Shown here piece by piece: positions 36,232-45,828 of a DNA stretch of 64,000 nucleotides. Where the stretch lies: contig JADPRS010000001.1 in assembly GCA_015686845.1 (NCBI GenBank), positions 62,001-126,000 on the forward strand, in the 5' to 3' direction. Every line of letters starts with the position of its first letter. Position 1 is the stretch's first letter. The notes under the pieces are model-generated. The model saw nothing but the letters and a program-made list of their open reading frames with translations, was not told where the DNA came from and searched no databases. Source of the stretch: Lutibacter sp. B2 (lineage in GTDB: Bacteria > Bacillota > Clostridia > Peptostreptococcales > Thermotaleaceae). The position numbers and the translations under genes were made by a program.

Positions 36232-36984
36232 TTATTTTAATGTTTCTATAGCCTCTAAAAAAATCAAACTTTTAAATTCACTTTTATCTATCTGTGTATA
36301 GATATAATTTTTTATTATTTTATCTAATTCTTTTCTTATTTCTTCTTTTATTTTTAATTTAGCTATTTGTGACAATTCTGTTCTCATAAGATATACGATT
36401 ACATTCATTGTAATGGTAGAAATATTCATAGCATATGGGTCTGTATTAAAACACTTTCTACAAATTATACCTCCTTGACGTGAGCTGAATTTAACTTTAT
36501 CCAGTTCACTACTTCCACAACAAACACATATATTCATCTCTGGTTTATATCCAGCATACACTAACAATTTCATTTCATATGCTTTCACTAACGTAATAAA
36601 ATCACTTTTTTTACTTAAAAATTCCGTAAGCACTTCTATTAAAGTTTCAAATAAACGATTATTCGTTTGTCCTTCAATAATTATACTTTCCGTTAATTCT
36701 AATATATATGAAGCATATCCTAGTTTTATAACATCCTCTTGCAATTTGTAAAACGAGTTCTTTAAATCCATTTGAGAAATCTGATACAAATTTTTACCTT
36801 TAAATAATACGGCTTCCCCATACAGAAAAGGTTGTATTGTCGTTGAATTTTTCCCTTTTCCCTTTTTCCACCCTTTCGCAACTGCCTTAACTTTCCCTAG
36901 TTTTTTGGAAAAAAGAGTTAAAATAGCTTCCCCTTCTCCAAATTTACTTTTTTTTAAGACAATCACATCTGTCTTTATGAGCAT
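36232..36984 (-). CDS. recO: DNA repair protein RecO
   Basis: A 250-residue RecO. The OB-fold N-terminus (MLIKTDVIVLKKSKFGEGEAILTLFSK) is followed by a helical domain and a zinc motif CVCCGSSELDKVKFSSRQGGIICRKC with four cysteines. RecO helps RecF/RecR load RecA at gaps. It is downstream of yqzL and era as in Bacillus. RBS AGAGGTGGC. Confidence 0.95.
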   Translation of the reverse strand: MLIKTDVIVLKKSKFGEGEAILTLFSKKLGKVKAVAKGWKKGKGKNSTTIQPFLYGEAVLFKGKNLYQISQMDLKNSFYKLQEDVIKLGYASYILELTESIIIEGQTNNRLFETLIEVLTEFLSKKSDFITLVKAYEMKLLVYAGYKPEMNICVCCGSSELDKVKFSSRQGGIICRKCFNTDPYAMNISTITMNVIVYLMRTELSQIAKLKIKEEIRKELDKIIKNYIYTQIDKSEFKSLIFLEAIETLK

Positions 36985-37001
36985 TTTGCCACCTCTATAA
37001 A

Positions 37002-37127
37002 CTAAATAATTGAATGTTCTTCTTTTTCCTCTTCTTCATTTGTTTTTTCTTCTAGATCCTTGTAGCAAAGATAACTGTTCAAATCACCTGTACTTAAAAA
37101 TACATTCCAAGCAATATTTTCTAACAC
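37002..37127 (-). CDS. yqzL: YqzL family protein
   Basis: A 41-residue frame starting GTG at 37127, with AAAGGAGAG 8 bases upstream, encodes MLENIAWNVFLSTGDLNSYL, then CYKDLEEKTNEEEEKEEHSII. The TWxxFxxTGxxxxYLxxK pattern and the position between era and recO identify it as YqzL, a tiny conserved firmicute protein of unknown role. It is too short for most gene finders. Confidence 0.85.
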   Translation of the reverse strand: MLENIAWNVFLSTGDLNSYLCYKDLEEKTNEEEEKEEHSII

Positions 37128-37253
37128 CTCATTCTCTCCTTTCTTGGATCTATAACTAATATATATATATTAGTTTTTACTCTCATGAGGTGTAGATATA
37201 CATTGTAATTTTTACTATAAACAAATGAATTTATCTTATATTGATAAGATTTC

Positions 37254-38144
37254 CTACGATTTATATCCTAACTGATTTAACAAATTATCTTGATCTCTCC
37301 AGTTTTCTTTCACTTTTACCCATAACTCTAAAAATACTTTTGAACCTAAAAGCTTCTCAATATCTTCTCTCGCACTTTTCCCAACACCTTTTAGCTTTCT
37401 TCCATTTTTTCCGATGATAATACCTTTATGAGATTTTTTTTCGCAATAAATAGTAGCACTAATATCTACCATATCTTTGTTTGTTCTTTTTTTCATCTTC
37501 ATAACTTCTACTGCCACGCCATGTGGAACTTCTTCATCTAAATAATGTAACAATTTTTCTCTGATTATTTCACTTACAATCACTTTCTCCGGTTGATCTG
37601 TAATCATATCTGCTGGGAAATATTGAGGTCCTTCAGGTAAAAACCCTATGATTTTTTTAAGAAGTACTTCTACATTTTTATTTTCAAGTGCAGATATTCC
37701 AACTATATCTTTAAAAAGGTTTAGTTCATCATACATATAATATAATTTTTCAAATTCCTTAGGTTCAATCTTATCAATCTTGTTTATTACCAACATAACA
37801 GGTGTTTTTACTGTTTTTAGCGTTTCTAATATGTATCTATCTCCGGGTCCCATATCAGCAGTTTCATCAACTACTAATAAAATAACATCTACTTCTTTTA
37901 ACGTCTCTACTGCAGACTTTTGCATATATTCGCCTAGTTTATTCTTAGGTTTGTGCATTCCAGGTGTATCTAAAAATATAATTTGAAAATCTTTTTCAGT
38001 ATAAATTGTTCGAATTTTATTTCTAGTTGTCTGAGGCTTATCAGACATAATTGCAAGTTTCTCTCCTAATACTTGATTCATTAGTGTAGATTTTCCTACG
38101 TTTGGTCTTCCAATAATTGTTACGAATCCTGATTTGAATTCCAT
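37254..38144 (-). CDS. era: GTPase Era
   Basis: A 296-residue GTPase for 16S rRNA/30S maturation. The G motifs are GRPNVGKSTLMN, DTPGMHKP, NKIDKIEP and ISALENKN, and a C-terminal KH domain carries KGIIIGKNGRKLKGVGKSAREDIE. It begins 3 bases after the cdd stop. In firmicutes it works with YbeY and RNase P/ribosome genes, several of which lie in this window. Confidence 0.97.
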   Translation of the reverse strand: MEFKSGFVTIIGRPNVGKSTLMNQVLGEKLAIMSDKPQTTRNKIRTIYTEKDFQIIFLDTPGMHKPKNKLGEYMQKSAVETLKEVDVILLVVDETADMGPGDRYILETLKTVKTPVMLVINKIDKIEPKEFEKLYYMYDELNLFKDIVGISALENKNVEVLLKKIIGFLPEGPQYFPADMITDQPEKVIVSEIIREKLLHYLDEEVPHGVAVEVMKMKKRTNKDMVDISATIYCEKKSHKGIIIGKNGRKLKGVGKSAREDIEKLLGSKVFLELWVKVKENWRDQDNLLNQLGYKS

Positions 38145-38147
38145 TAA

Positions 38148-38567
38148 TTAACCTTCTTTCTGATTCTTTTTATTTTTTTCTAAATCGTTACCTGAAAAAC
38201 TATATGGTAATATTTCTTCCATTCGAAAAGTCTTTATTTCCTTTTCTTTGTTTGCTAAAACAATCTCAATCTCACTACCAAATTCATTAATCACTTGTCT
38301 ACAGATTCCACATGGAAAAGTATAATCCTCCAAATCGCTTACAATAGCAATTTTTTTAATATCTTTTTTTCCATCTGAAACAGCTTTAAAAATAGCCGTT
38401 CTCTCTGCACAATTGGTCCCCCCATAAGAAGCACACTCAATATTACAACCTGTATATACAGTTCCATCTCCTGTCAACAATGCTGCTCCTACTCTAAAGT
38501 TGGAATAGGGCGCATATGCATATTCCTTTGCTGCAATTGCTTTTTCAATTAATTCTTGATCTGTCAC
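38148..38567 (-). CDS. cdd: Cytidine deaminase
   Basis: A 139-residue zinc enzyme that turns cytidine/deoxycytidine into uridine. The active site is CAERTAIFKA with the catalytic Glu, and the second Zn cysteines are in PCGICRQV. N-terminal YAPYSNFRVGAALL is typical. Cdd next to era is the common firmicute order. Confidence 0.96.
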   Translation of the reverse strand: MTDQELIEKAIAAKEYAYAPYSNFRVGAALLTGDGTVYTGCNIECASYGGTNCAERTAIFKAVSDGKKDIKKIAIVSDLEDYTFPCGICRQVINEFGSEIEIVLANKEKEIKTFRMEEILPYSFSGNDLEKNKKNQKEG

Positions 38568-38583
38568 AAAATCCTCTCCTTAC

Positions 38584-39630
38584 TTATTGAATACTACATT
38601 CAAAATTAGTCGGTATAACTTCCATCCAAGTAACCCCTGGATTTAAATCTATTTCTTCCCCATTTTCATAGAAAAATTTTGTAATCCCTCTTCTAGATGT
38701 TTTTTCCCAAACAACTTCTTTCATTTGTCCATTTGTTATATATAAGCCTTGACCCTTTCCTACTAATTGGATTTCTATTCTTCCTTCATTATCGATTACC
38801 GTTGTACTTACTTTCTGTATCATAATATTTTTAGCTGACAAATGTTTTTTTGATTCTTCATCTAAATGCTTCTGATCATTGATGTATCTATAAAATACCA
38901 TAGCATCTTCGTCATAAACAAAACTTACCTTATAATCTTTTGAATATGGGATTACAATTTTACCAAGTTGATCTCCACCAATAGATTGATCTTTTTTGTT
39001 AAATTTTAATGTGTCGAATGTAACTTGTTCCCTATATCTACTTTGCATTGCTGCTTTTCTAATTGCATTTGTACTTGTATACTCATTATGGGGTCTTGAT
39101 TTATGAGACTTTCTCCAAAATATACTTTGATCTCTAGATTGTGCACTAATATCTGCTATTTTAAAATTCACGATATCTTCAAGTGCTTGTGGACTTCCTC
39201 CATCATGAATATACAAAGCATCGTATTCCATTGCTTTGTTAATAAAATAAGGTCTTGCACTTCTAACAGGTCCAATTAATTTCGGTTCTCCGGTTAAAAA
39301 AATTGCCATATATCTTGTAATATTACCTTCTGCTAACATTTCATAAATAATTTCTGCTTGATCCAGACCGGCTTGTGGTCGTGCTTTCACTTGATTATCA
39401 AACATTACTGCAAAAGGTCTTTTTTGTATGGTTTCTTGATCAGAATCTATTCCACTAATAGGAGATACAATTATTTCTTCTTTTTCAATTTCATTCTCAC
39501 TTTTATCAATTACAACTTGAGGCTCTTGTTCTACAGATGTAGGCATTTCTTTTTCTTCTTTAGCACATCCTCCTAAAAATAATATACCCCCTATTATTAT
39601 AAGTATTGCCAAATTACATTTTTTAAACAT
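38584..39630 (-). CDS. DUF3048 family lipoprotein (YerB-like)
   Basis: A lipoprotein of about 348 residues. ATG at 39630 with GGTGAGGGGGAC upstream opens MFKKCNLAILIIIGGILFLG and then the lipobox GGC at about residue 23, so it should be anchored outside the cell membrane. The main body has the DUF3048 segments RPFAVMFDNQVKARPQAGL, AIFLTGEPKLIGPVRSARPYF and YDALYIHDGGSPQA. The upstream ATG at 39687 lacks an RBS. The exact function is unknown; a cell-wall role is possible. Confidence 0.9.
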   Translation of the reverse strand: MFKKCNLAILIIIGGILFLGGCAKEEKEMPTSVEQEPQVVIDKSENEIEKEEIIVSPISGIDSDQETIQKRPFAVMFDNQVKARPQAGLDQAEIIYEMLAEGNITRYMAIFLTGEPKLIGPVRSARPYFINKAMEYDALYIHDGGSPQALEDIVNFKIADISAQSRDQSIFWRKSHKSRPHNEYTSTNAIRKAAMQSRYREQVTFDTLKFNKKDQSIGGDQLGKIVIPYSKDYKVSFVYDEDAMVFYRYINDQKHLDEESKKHLSAKNIMIQKVSTTVIDNEGRIEIQLVGKGQGLYITNGQMKEVVWEKTSRRGITKFFYENGEEIDLNPGVTWMEVIPTNFECSIQ

Positions 39631-39637
39631 GTCCCCC

Positions 39638-40252
39638 TCACCCTTCCTTCTTCGGTTCGTTTTTATTTTCAATATGCAATAACCCACCTGATATAACTAG
39701 TTTGACTGCAGTTTCAACAGATATATTTAATATCATAATATCTTTTTCTGCAACCATGACAAACATACCTGATGTTGGATTTGGTGTAGTAGGAATAAAA
39801 ATACTTTTCATTTTTTCTCCAGTTATTTGACAAATCTCATTTGGCGCATCTGCTGTAACAAATCCTATTGTATAAATTCCTTTTGAAGGATATTGTACTA
39901 CCACCGCACTTTTAAAATCATCCTTTTTTTTCATGAATATTGTATCAATCACCTGTTTAATTGACGAATAAATAATACTAACCATAGGAATTTTACAAAT
40001 TGTTTTATCTACTAAATAAATAATTTTCTTACCTAAATAATTCGTAGCGATTACACCCGTCCAAAATACAATCAAAACAGTTAACACTACACCTATTCCT
40101 ATAATTCGAAATCCTAAAATATTTTCAATTGGCACTCTAAAAATCGAATCGATCATGTTAAATAGCCATATAATCAAGGTTATTGTTCCTACAATTGGTA
40201 TTAATACCAATAGTCCAGTCAAAAAAATCTTTCTGACATCTCTCACAAGCAT
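39638..40252 (-). CDS. DUF502 membrane protein
   Basis: About 204 residues with two membrane segments near the N-terminus (IFLTGLLVLIPIVGTITLIIWL; IIGIGVVLTVLIVFWTGVIA) and a cytosolic or external domain with VVQYPSKGIYTIGFVTAD and IPTTPNPTSGMFVMV, as in DUF502. ATG at 40252 is preceded by GGAGGAAGTACA, so I take it over 40294. It lies 7 bases before the DUF3048 gene. Confidence 0.9.
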   Translation of the reverse strand: MLVRDVRKIFLTGLLVLIPIVGTITLIIWLFNMIDSIFRVPIENILGFRIIGIGVVLTVLIVFWTGVIATNYLGKKIIYLVDKTICKIPMVSIIYSSIKQVIDTIFMKKKDDFKSAVVVQYPSKGIYTIGFVTADAPNEICQITGEKMKSIFIPTTPNPTSGMFVMVAEKDIMILNISVETAVKLVISGGLLHIENKNEPKKEG

Positions 40253-40268
40253 TGTACTTCCTCCATTA

Positions 40269-41537
40269 CTACATATGTTTTTTATATATTTCAAGCTGAT
40301 CTATTCTCCTATTTTCTACATTTAAAATTTTGAATTTCACGTCATCTACTTCTATTTCATCATCTTTTTCTGGAATTCTTCCTAATAAATTAAATACAAA
40401 ACCACCTATTGATTCATACTCATCTTCATAAAGTTTTACGCCTAATACTTCGTTTACTTCTGCTATAGACGCTTTTGCATTTACAATAATTATATCTTCC
40501 TGTACCTGTTTAATAAAATCAATTTCTGCATCAAATTCATCGAAAATATCTCCAACAATTTCTTCTAATATATCTTCTATTGTAGCAAGTCCTAATGTAC
40601 CCCCATATTCATCTAATACAATTGCTATATGTACCTTTTTCTTTTTCATTTCTTTGAGTAATTCACTTACCTTCTTGCTTTCTGGAACATAATATGCAGG
40701 CCTGATCAACTTAAGTAGACTAAATTCTTCCCTATCCTTTATATACTTGGAATATACCAATAAATCTTTGGCATATAAAATCCCGATCACGTTATCTATG
40801 GTATCTCTAATAACAGGTATTCGTGAATAACCATAATTAATCACTACATTTAAGCATTCTTCTAGTGTAGCATTTTCTTCTACATAAATCATATCAATCC
40901 TAGGAACCATTACCTCTGACGCTTCCATCTCACCAATCTCAAATATACTATTGATCATATCTCTTTCTTGTCTTTCTATAATTCCCGCTTCCTCACCTAC
41001 ATCTACAAGGGTTTTAATTTCTTCTTCTGAAACAATAGCCCTATTCGTATCTACCTGTACTCCAAATAACCTTACAATAAAATTTGTAATACCTGTTAAT
41101 ACTTTTAAAATAGGAAACAAAATAAAGGATAACATTTCTAAAATGATTCCAAGTTTCATAACTACGCCTTCAGCATGATAAGAAGCATAGGTTTTTGGCG
41201 TAATTTCTCCAAAAATCAATATGGTTATCGTCATGAAAACCGTAACAAAAAGTGTACTATTTTCACCAGAAAAAAATTGAAATGTCAATTCTGTGGCAAG
41301 TGCAGTAGCTGCTATATTCACAATATTATTTCCTATTAATATAGTCGCTAATATTTTAGAAGACTTTTTCATGATTCGCTCTAATACTTCGACCTTTTTA
41401 ACGCCTTTATCTTTAAGCTGTTTAATTTTAATTACATTCATTGATGTAAGTGCTGTCTCAGCACTAGAAAACAGTGCTGAACAAAACACCAATACAAAAA
41501 GCAATGCAATCTTGATGGATGTATTATACATAAACAA
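40269..41537 (-). CDS. Hemolysin C/CorC-type membrane protein with CBS domains
   Basis: A 422-residue protein of the DUF21-CBS-CBS-CorC family: four membrane helices at the N-terminus, two CBS domains (MVPRIDMIYVEENATLEECL; IRPAYYVPESKKVSELLKEM) and a C-terminal CorC_HlyC domain (EDEYESIGGFVFNLLGRIPEKDDE). Such proteins are linked with Mg2+/Co2+ export. Start is TTG at 41537 with GGAGG 7 bases upstream; the ATG at 41531 has worse spacing. Confidence 0.92.
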   Translation of the reverse strand: MFMYNTSIKIALLFVLVFCSALFSSAETALTSMNVIKIKQLKDKGVKKVEVLERIMKKSSKILATILIGNNIVNIAATALATELTFQFFSGENSTLFVTVFMTITILIFGEITPKTYASYHAEGVVMKLGIILEMLSFILFPILKVLTGITNFIVRLFGVQVDTNRAIVSEEEIKTLVDVGEEAGIIERQERDMINSIFEIGEMEASEVMVPRIDMIYVEENATLEECLNVVINYGYSRIPVIRDTIDNVIGILYAKDLLVYSKYIKDREEFSLLKLIRPAYYVPESKKVSELLKEMKKKKVHIAIVLDEYGGTLGLATIEDILEEIVGDIFDEFDAEIDFIKQVQEDIIIVNAKASIAEVNEVLGVKLYEDEYESIGGFVFNLLGRIPEKDDEIEVDDVKFKILNVENRRIDQLEIYKKHM

Positions 41538-41559
41538 TCCAATTCCTCCTAATACGATC

Positions 41560-42258
41560 TTAATAAATCATTTGAAAAAACAATACTGTAATAAAAGTAC
41601 CCAACAAGGCGCCCATCATCACTTGAAAAATAGTATGAACATTTGCATCCACTCTACTTTGAGCAACTAAAAGGGCCATTAAAAAACATAATATAATCAC
41701 AATTGTATTAGACGACATAAAACTAATCGACGTCAAGATCGAAAATGCTACTGCCGTATGACCACTAGGCATGCCGCCTCTTAATGGAGTTCCCTTACCT
41801 ATATAAACTTTTATACTCACTACAACCATAACTACAATAAAAAAACTTATAAATGTAGTATGAAGCATAGTATTTCTAATTTTATTTAAAACCTTTTCTG
41901 TTACGATACTCACTTCATCAAAAAAAATAACATATCCTACAATTACTGCGTTCACTGCTGAAATCAATACCGCTCCCGCTGATACGTCTTTTGCTATTTT
42001 CGCTAGTGGATGATACGCATCTACCGTTAAGTCTATTGCTGCTTCAATGGCTGTATTAATCATCTCCGTTATAATCACTAATCCAATAGTAATACATAAC
42101 ACGATTAATTCCATCTTAGAAATCTTAGAAAATAGACTTCCTAGTACAACGATCATTCCAATCATATAATGAATTTTCATATTCCTTTGTGTTCTAATAG
42201 CATATAAAATACCCTTTATTGCATAATTAAAACTATCAATTATATTTTTTACTTTCAT
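41560..42258 (-). CDS. Diacylglycerol/undecaprenol kinase fused to a PAP2-type phosphatase
   Basis: A 232-residue integral membrane protein. The N-terminal half is a DgkA-type kinase (TQRNMKIHYMIGMIV; ITEMINTAIEAAIDLTVD) for undecaprenol or diacylglycerol. The C-terminal half is a PAP2 phosphatase (KGTPLRGGMPSGHTAVAF; SRVDANVHTIFQV). The last acid of the PAP2 signature (SRx5Hx3D) is Q here, so activity is uncertain. Clostridia often carry such a fusion between ybeY and the CBS protein. It may couple lipid-carrier phosphorylation and dephosphorylation. Confidence 0.92.
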   Translation of the reverse strand: MKVKNIIDSFNYAIKGILYAIRTQRNMKIHYMIGMIVVLGSLFSKISKMELIVLCITIGLVIITEMINTAIEAAIDLTVDAYHPLAKIAKDVSAGAVLISAVNAVIVGYVIFFDEVSIVTEKVLNKIRNTMLHTTFISFFIVVMVVVSIKVYIGKGTPLRGGMPSGHTAVAFSILTSISFMSSNTIVIILCFLMALLVAQSRVDANVHTIFQVMMGALLGTFITVLFFQMIY

Positions 42259-42274
42259 TAAAATACCTCACTCA

Positions 42275-42730
42275 TCATTCTCTTAGTATACCCATTTGTC
42301 CAAGAACTTCTTCTTCCTTTTTTCTCATAGCCTTAGTATTTTCTAAAGTATCATGGTCATATCCCATTAGATGGAACATACTATGCACCGTTAAGAATAA
42401 TACCTCTCTTTCAAATGAATGTCCATACTCAAAAGACTGTTCTTTCGCTTTTTCCAAAGATATTACAATATCACCAAGACACATACCTATTTTTATATCA
42501 TCCATACTTTCATATTGTGGAAATGATAGCACGTCCGTTTCCCTATCAATATTTCTATATTCTCTATTTAATTCATGTATCATTTTATTATCTAACAAGG
42601 TTATGCTTATTTCAACGTCTTTACTTACCATCTCTTTCTCTAAACATATTTCTATTGCATTGATCATTAAACTTTCTAATTTTGATTCGTATTTCATTTT
42701 ATTTTGTCTATTATCTATTAATATATTCAA
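42275..42730 (-). CDS. ybeY: Endoribonuclease YbeY
   Basis: A 151-residue zinc enzyme for 16S rRNA 3'-end maturation and ribosome quality control. The metal site is VHSMFHLMGYDHDT, three histidines as in the HxxxHxxGYDH motif. Start is TTG at 42730 immediately after the pgpH stop, with GAGGTGA inside the pgpH end at a spacing of 8. Order pgpH-ybeY-dgkA matches Bacillus. Confidence 0.95.
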   Translation of the reverse strand: MNILIDNRQNKMKYESKLESLMINAIEICLEKEMVSKDVEISITLLDNKMIHELNREYRNIDRETDVLSFPQYESMDDIKIGMCLGDIVISLEKAKEQSFEYGHSFEREVLFLTVHSMFHLMGYDHDTLENTKAMRKKEEEVLGQMGILRE

Positions 42731-44824
42731 TTACTCTGTCACCTCAATTTTTCTATTTTCTAACTCAGGATATTCTATTCTCTCATGAAAAATACCCATT
42801 AATACAGTTTTAAAAGTGATCGCTATTTCTCTCAAATCTTTTAGTGTAATTTCACACTCATTTAATTGTCCATCCGCTAGCTTGTCCTCTATTATTTTAT
42901 CAATTAAATTTCCTATTTTTTCAGCAGTAGGTTCAGGTATACTTCTTACTGCAGCTTCTGTAGAATCTGCTAGCATAACAATAGCAGCCTCTTTTGATTG
43001 TGGTTTTTCTCCCTTATATCTATAATCATTTTCATTAATATTATTATTTTCTTCTTTTGTAGCCTTATGATAAAAATATTTTACTAGGGTTTTTCCATGA
43101 TGCTGATTTATTATATCAACAATTTCTTTTGGTAATTTATTCTTAATGCCTATATCTGTTCCATCTTTTACATGGCTTATTATAATCATAGCACTTAAAC
43201 TTGCTCGCATTTTATCATGTGGATTTTCTGATGTTAATTGATTTTCTTTAAATAAATAGGGTCTTTTCAATTTTCCTATATCATGATAATATGCACTTAC
43301 TCTAGCAAGTAAACCATTTGCACCGATTGCGTCTGCAGCCGCCTCACTTAAATTGCCTACAATAATACTATGATGGTAAGTTCCAGGCGCTTCTAACAAC
43401 AACTTTTTAAGTATAGGATGATTTGGATTCGATAATTCTAATAGCTTAAATGGTGTTAAAATTTTAAATACAGACTCTAAAAGTGGCAATGACCCGATTG
43501 CTACAATTGCACAAAATATACCATTTAACATACCATAAAAACTATCTACTAAGATTTTGGTAATCTCATGGTGATTTATAAATCCCAACCCAAATATAAT
43601 CATAATATTACTTAAGCTAATCATAAAACCTGATAGAAATAAATTTGATCTTTGATGCGTACGTGTAATACCACACACACCCACAATGGCCGCCATAATA
43701 CTTGTTATAAAAAACCCAATATCGTATCCATTGCTTATAGCAATCAAAACAGTCATACTTAGATTGATCACGATAGCAAATCTAGCATCTATTAATACGC
43801 CTAATAAAATCGCAGCGGTTCCAATAGGAACAACATATGGTGAAATATCATACAACCTTTTGCATACAAAATAAGAACATAAAAATATAATTAAAATGAG
43901 GTACATTTTTGACACAGATAAAAAAATATTTTTATGGAATACATATATATATATAATTAGTACTGCTTGAATAAATATAACCAATAGGGCAACGCCTAAA
44001 TATAATGAAAAATCTTCATTACTTTTCCCTTTTACAATTCCTACGTCCTTAAGAATTTTTAATTTTTCTGGTGTAATCGTTTCTCCTTGTGCTACAATAA
44101 TATTCCCTCTTCTTATTATAACTCTATCTACACTATTTTTTGCTTCTTCTATTTTCCGCTGAGTAGTCTCCACATCTACAAAACGATTTAGTTGTATAGA
44201 CGAATTCACGATCTTCGTTCCTAATAAACGTATTTCTTCTGTAAAGTCCTCTAATCCATTAAAGTATTTTTTTATTTCTATTTTCTTCGTTTCTAATTCC
44301 TCTTCTTTGATTCCTATAGTCATTACTTGCGTAACCATTTCATAAATATAACTTTCCATATTTTTAATTTCTTTATCAGAAGTAAAAATTAATAATCTTA
44401 ATTCGTCATCCGTTAAAGAAAGCGTATCTTTTTCTTTTAATAGTAAGATTTTTTCATCTTCACTGATTTCTTCTATTTCTTTTATTTTATAAACATTTGT
44501 AAAAAATTTCTCTATTTTCTTTTTGACATCTATTTGTATAGTTGGATATAATATTTCTGTTGCTTTTACAGATTCGATAGCTTTTGTTATTGCTCTTTCT
44601 GTAGAAATGTGATCTTCCACATCTCTAGGTGCTTTAAAATCTATTGATGCTTGTTGACCTACTTCTAACTCATACTTATTGGGCGCTAGATTAATAATTG
44701 TACTGGTAAATATGGTTATAAAGAAAATACATACTACCATAACATAAGTAACTGTTCTTTTACCTAATAACTTCATAACCAACATACTATTTAATCTGTT
44801 TATTATACCTTTTATAAAGGTCAT
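42731..44824 (-). CDS. pgpH: 7TM-HD cyclic-di-AMP phosphodiesterase (PgpH family)
   Basis: A 697-residue protein with an N-terminal membrane segment, an extracellular 7TMR-HDED domain, seven membrane helices and a cytosolic HD domain (VSAYYHDIGKLKRPYLF; VADSTEAAV-like MLADSTEAAVRSIPEPT). The family breaks down c-di-AMP. It lies between phoH and ybeY as yqfF does in Bacillus. RBS GGAGGAAATATAG. Confidence 0.95.
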   Translation of the reverse strand: MTFIKGIINRLNSMLVMKLLGKRTVTYVMVVCIFFITIFTSTIINLAPNKYELEVGQQASIDFKAPRDVEDHISTERAITKAIESVKATEILYPTIQIDVKKKIEKFFTNVYKIKEIEEISEDEKILLLKEKDTLSLTDDELRLLIFTSDKEIKNMESYIYEMVTQVMTIGIKEEELETKKIEIKKYFNGLEDFTEEIRLLGTKIVNSSIQLNRFVDVETTQRKIEEAKNSVDRVIIRRGNIIVAQGETITPEKLKILKDVGIVKGKSNEDFSLYLGVALLVIFIQAVLIIYIYVFHKNIFLSVSKMYLILIIFLCSYFVCKRLYDISPYVVPIGTAAILLGVLIDARFAIVINLSMTVLIAISNGYDIGFFITSIMAAIVGVCGITRTHQRSNLFLSGFMISLSNIMIIFGLGFINHHEITKILVDSFYGMLNGIFCAIVAIGSLPLLESVFKILTPFKLLELSNPNHPILKKLLLEAPGTYHHSIIVGNLSEAAADAIGANGLLARVSAYYHDIGKLKRPYLFKENQLTSENPHDKMRASLSAMIIISHVKDGTDIGIKNKLPKEIVDIINQHHGKTLVKYFYHKATKEENNNINENDYRYKGEKPQSKEAAIVMLADSTEAAVRSIPEPTAEKIGNLIDKIIEDKLADGQLNECEITLKDLREIAITFKTVLMGIFHERIEYPELENRKIEVTE

Positions 44825-44841
44825 CTATATTTCCTCCCGCT

Positions 44842-45828
44842 TTACTTCTCTTTAGTATTTGTTTTGTTTTTTTCAAATTGATCATAAGCCTTAATAATTC
44901 TTTGTACTAATGAATGTCTAACAACATCACTTTCATCTAAAAATTGGAATGATACACCTTCTATATCATTTAAAATATTGATAATTTGTCTTAGCCCTGA
45001 TTCTCTTCCTTTTGGTAAATCAATTTGCGTAATATCGCCTGTTATAATAGCTTTAGAACCAACCCCTAATCGAGTTAAAAACATTTTCATTTGTTCTTTC
45101 GTGGTATTTTGTGCTTCATCCAATATTATAAATGCATTTTCTAACGTTCTTCCTCTCATATAAGCCAAGGGAGCAACTTCTATCAGTCCCCTTTCTTTAT
45201 ACTTTAAAAAAGTCTCTCCTCCTAATATATCATATAATGCATCATATAATGGTCTCAAATAAGGATCTACTTTTTCTTGCAAGTCTCCTGGCAAAAATCC
45301 TAAACTTTCTCCAGCTTCTACAGCGGGTCTAGTAAGAATAATTCTTCCTACTTTCTTATTTTTAAATGCATTTACTGCCATTGCCATTGCTAAATATGTT
45401 TTTCCTGTTCCAGCAGGTCCAATTCCAAATACAATATCATTATTTTTTATGGCATCCGAATATTTTTTTTGCCCTATTGTTTTTGCTTTTATTGGCTTTC
45501 CTTTTGCGTTCATACAAATAACGCCCTCTAAAAGCTGATCTATTTGATTTTCTTTTCCCTTTTCATACAAACTTATCGTATATTTTATTTTTTGACCATC
45601 TAAAGTTTCACCTGACTCTAGTATATTCATAAACTTATACAATAATTTTTCTACTATTTCTACCTTATCATTAGTACCAATGATCACAATTTCTCCTTGC
45701 CTTGAAACAATATTAACATTAAATTTGTCTTCTATGATCCTAATATGCTCATCAAAATTTCCGAATAATTCTTTTATATATACAAATTCAGTAATCACAA
45801 TTCTTTTTTCCATAGATTTTTTTTCCAA
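44842..45828 (-). CDS. phoH: PhoH-like protein
   Basis: A 328-residue P-loop ATPase with Walker A GIGPAGTGKTYLAMA, Walker B FIILDEAQN and an N-terminal KH-like part (VNIVSRQGEIVIIGTND). It is suspected to be an RNA-linked ATPase working with YbeY. Start is TTG at 45828 with GAGGGTG five bases upstream; the ATG at 45813 has none. It is one base after yqfD. Confidence 0.95.
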   Translation of the reverse strand: MEKKSMEKRIVITEFVYIKELFGNFDEHIRIIEDKFNVNIVSRQGEIVIIGTNDKVEIVEKLLYKFMNILESGETLDGQKIKYTISLYEKGKENQIDQLLEGVICMNAKGKPIKAKTIGQKKYSDAIKNNDIVFGIGPAGTGKTYLAMAMAVNAFKNKKVGRIILTRPAVEAGESLGFLPGDLQEKVDPYLRPLYDALYDILGGETFLKYKERGLIEVAPLAYMRGRTLENAFIILDEAQNTTKEQMKMFLTRLGVGSKAIITGDITQIDLPKGRESGLRQIINILNDIEGVSFQFLDESDVVRHSLVQRIIKAYDQFEKNKTNTKEK

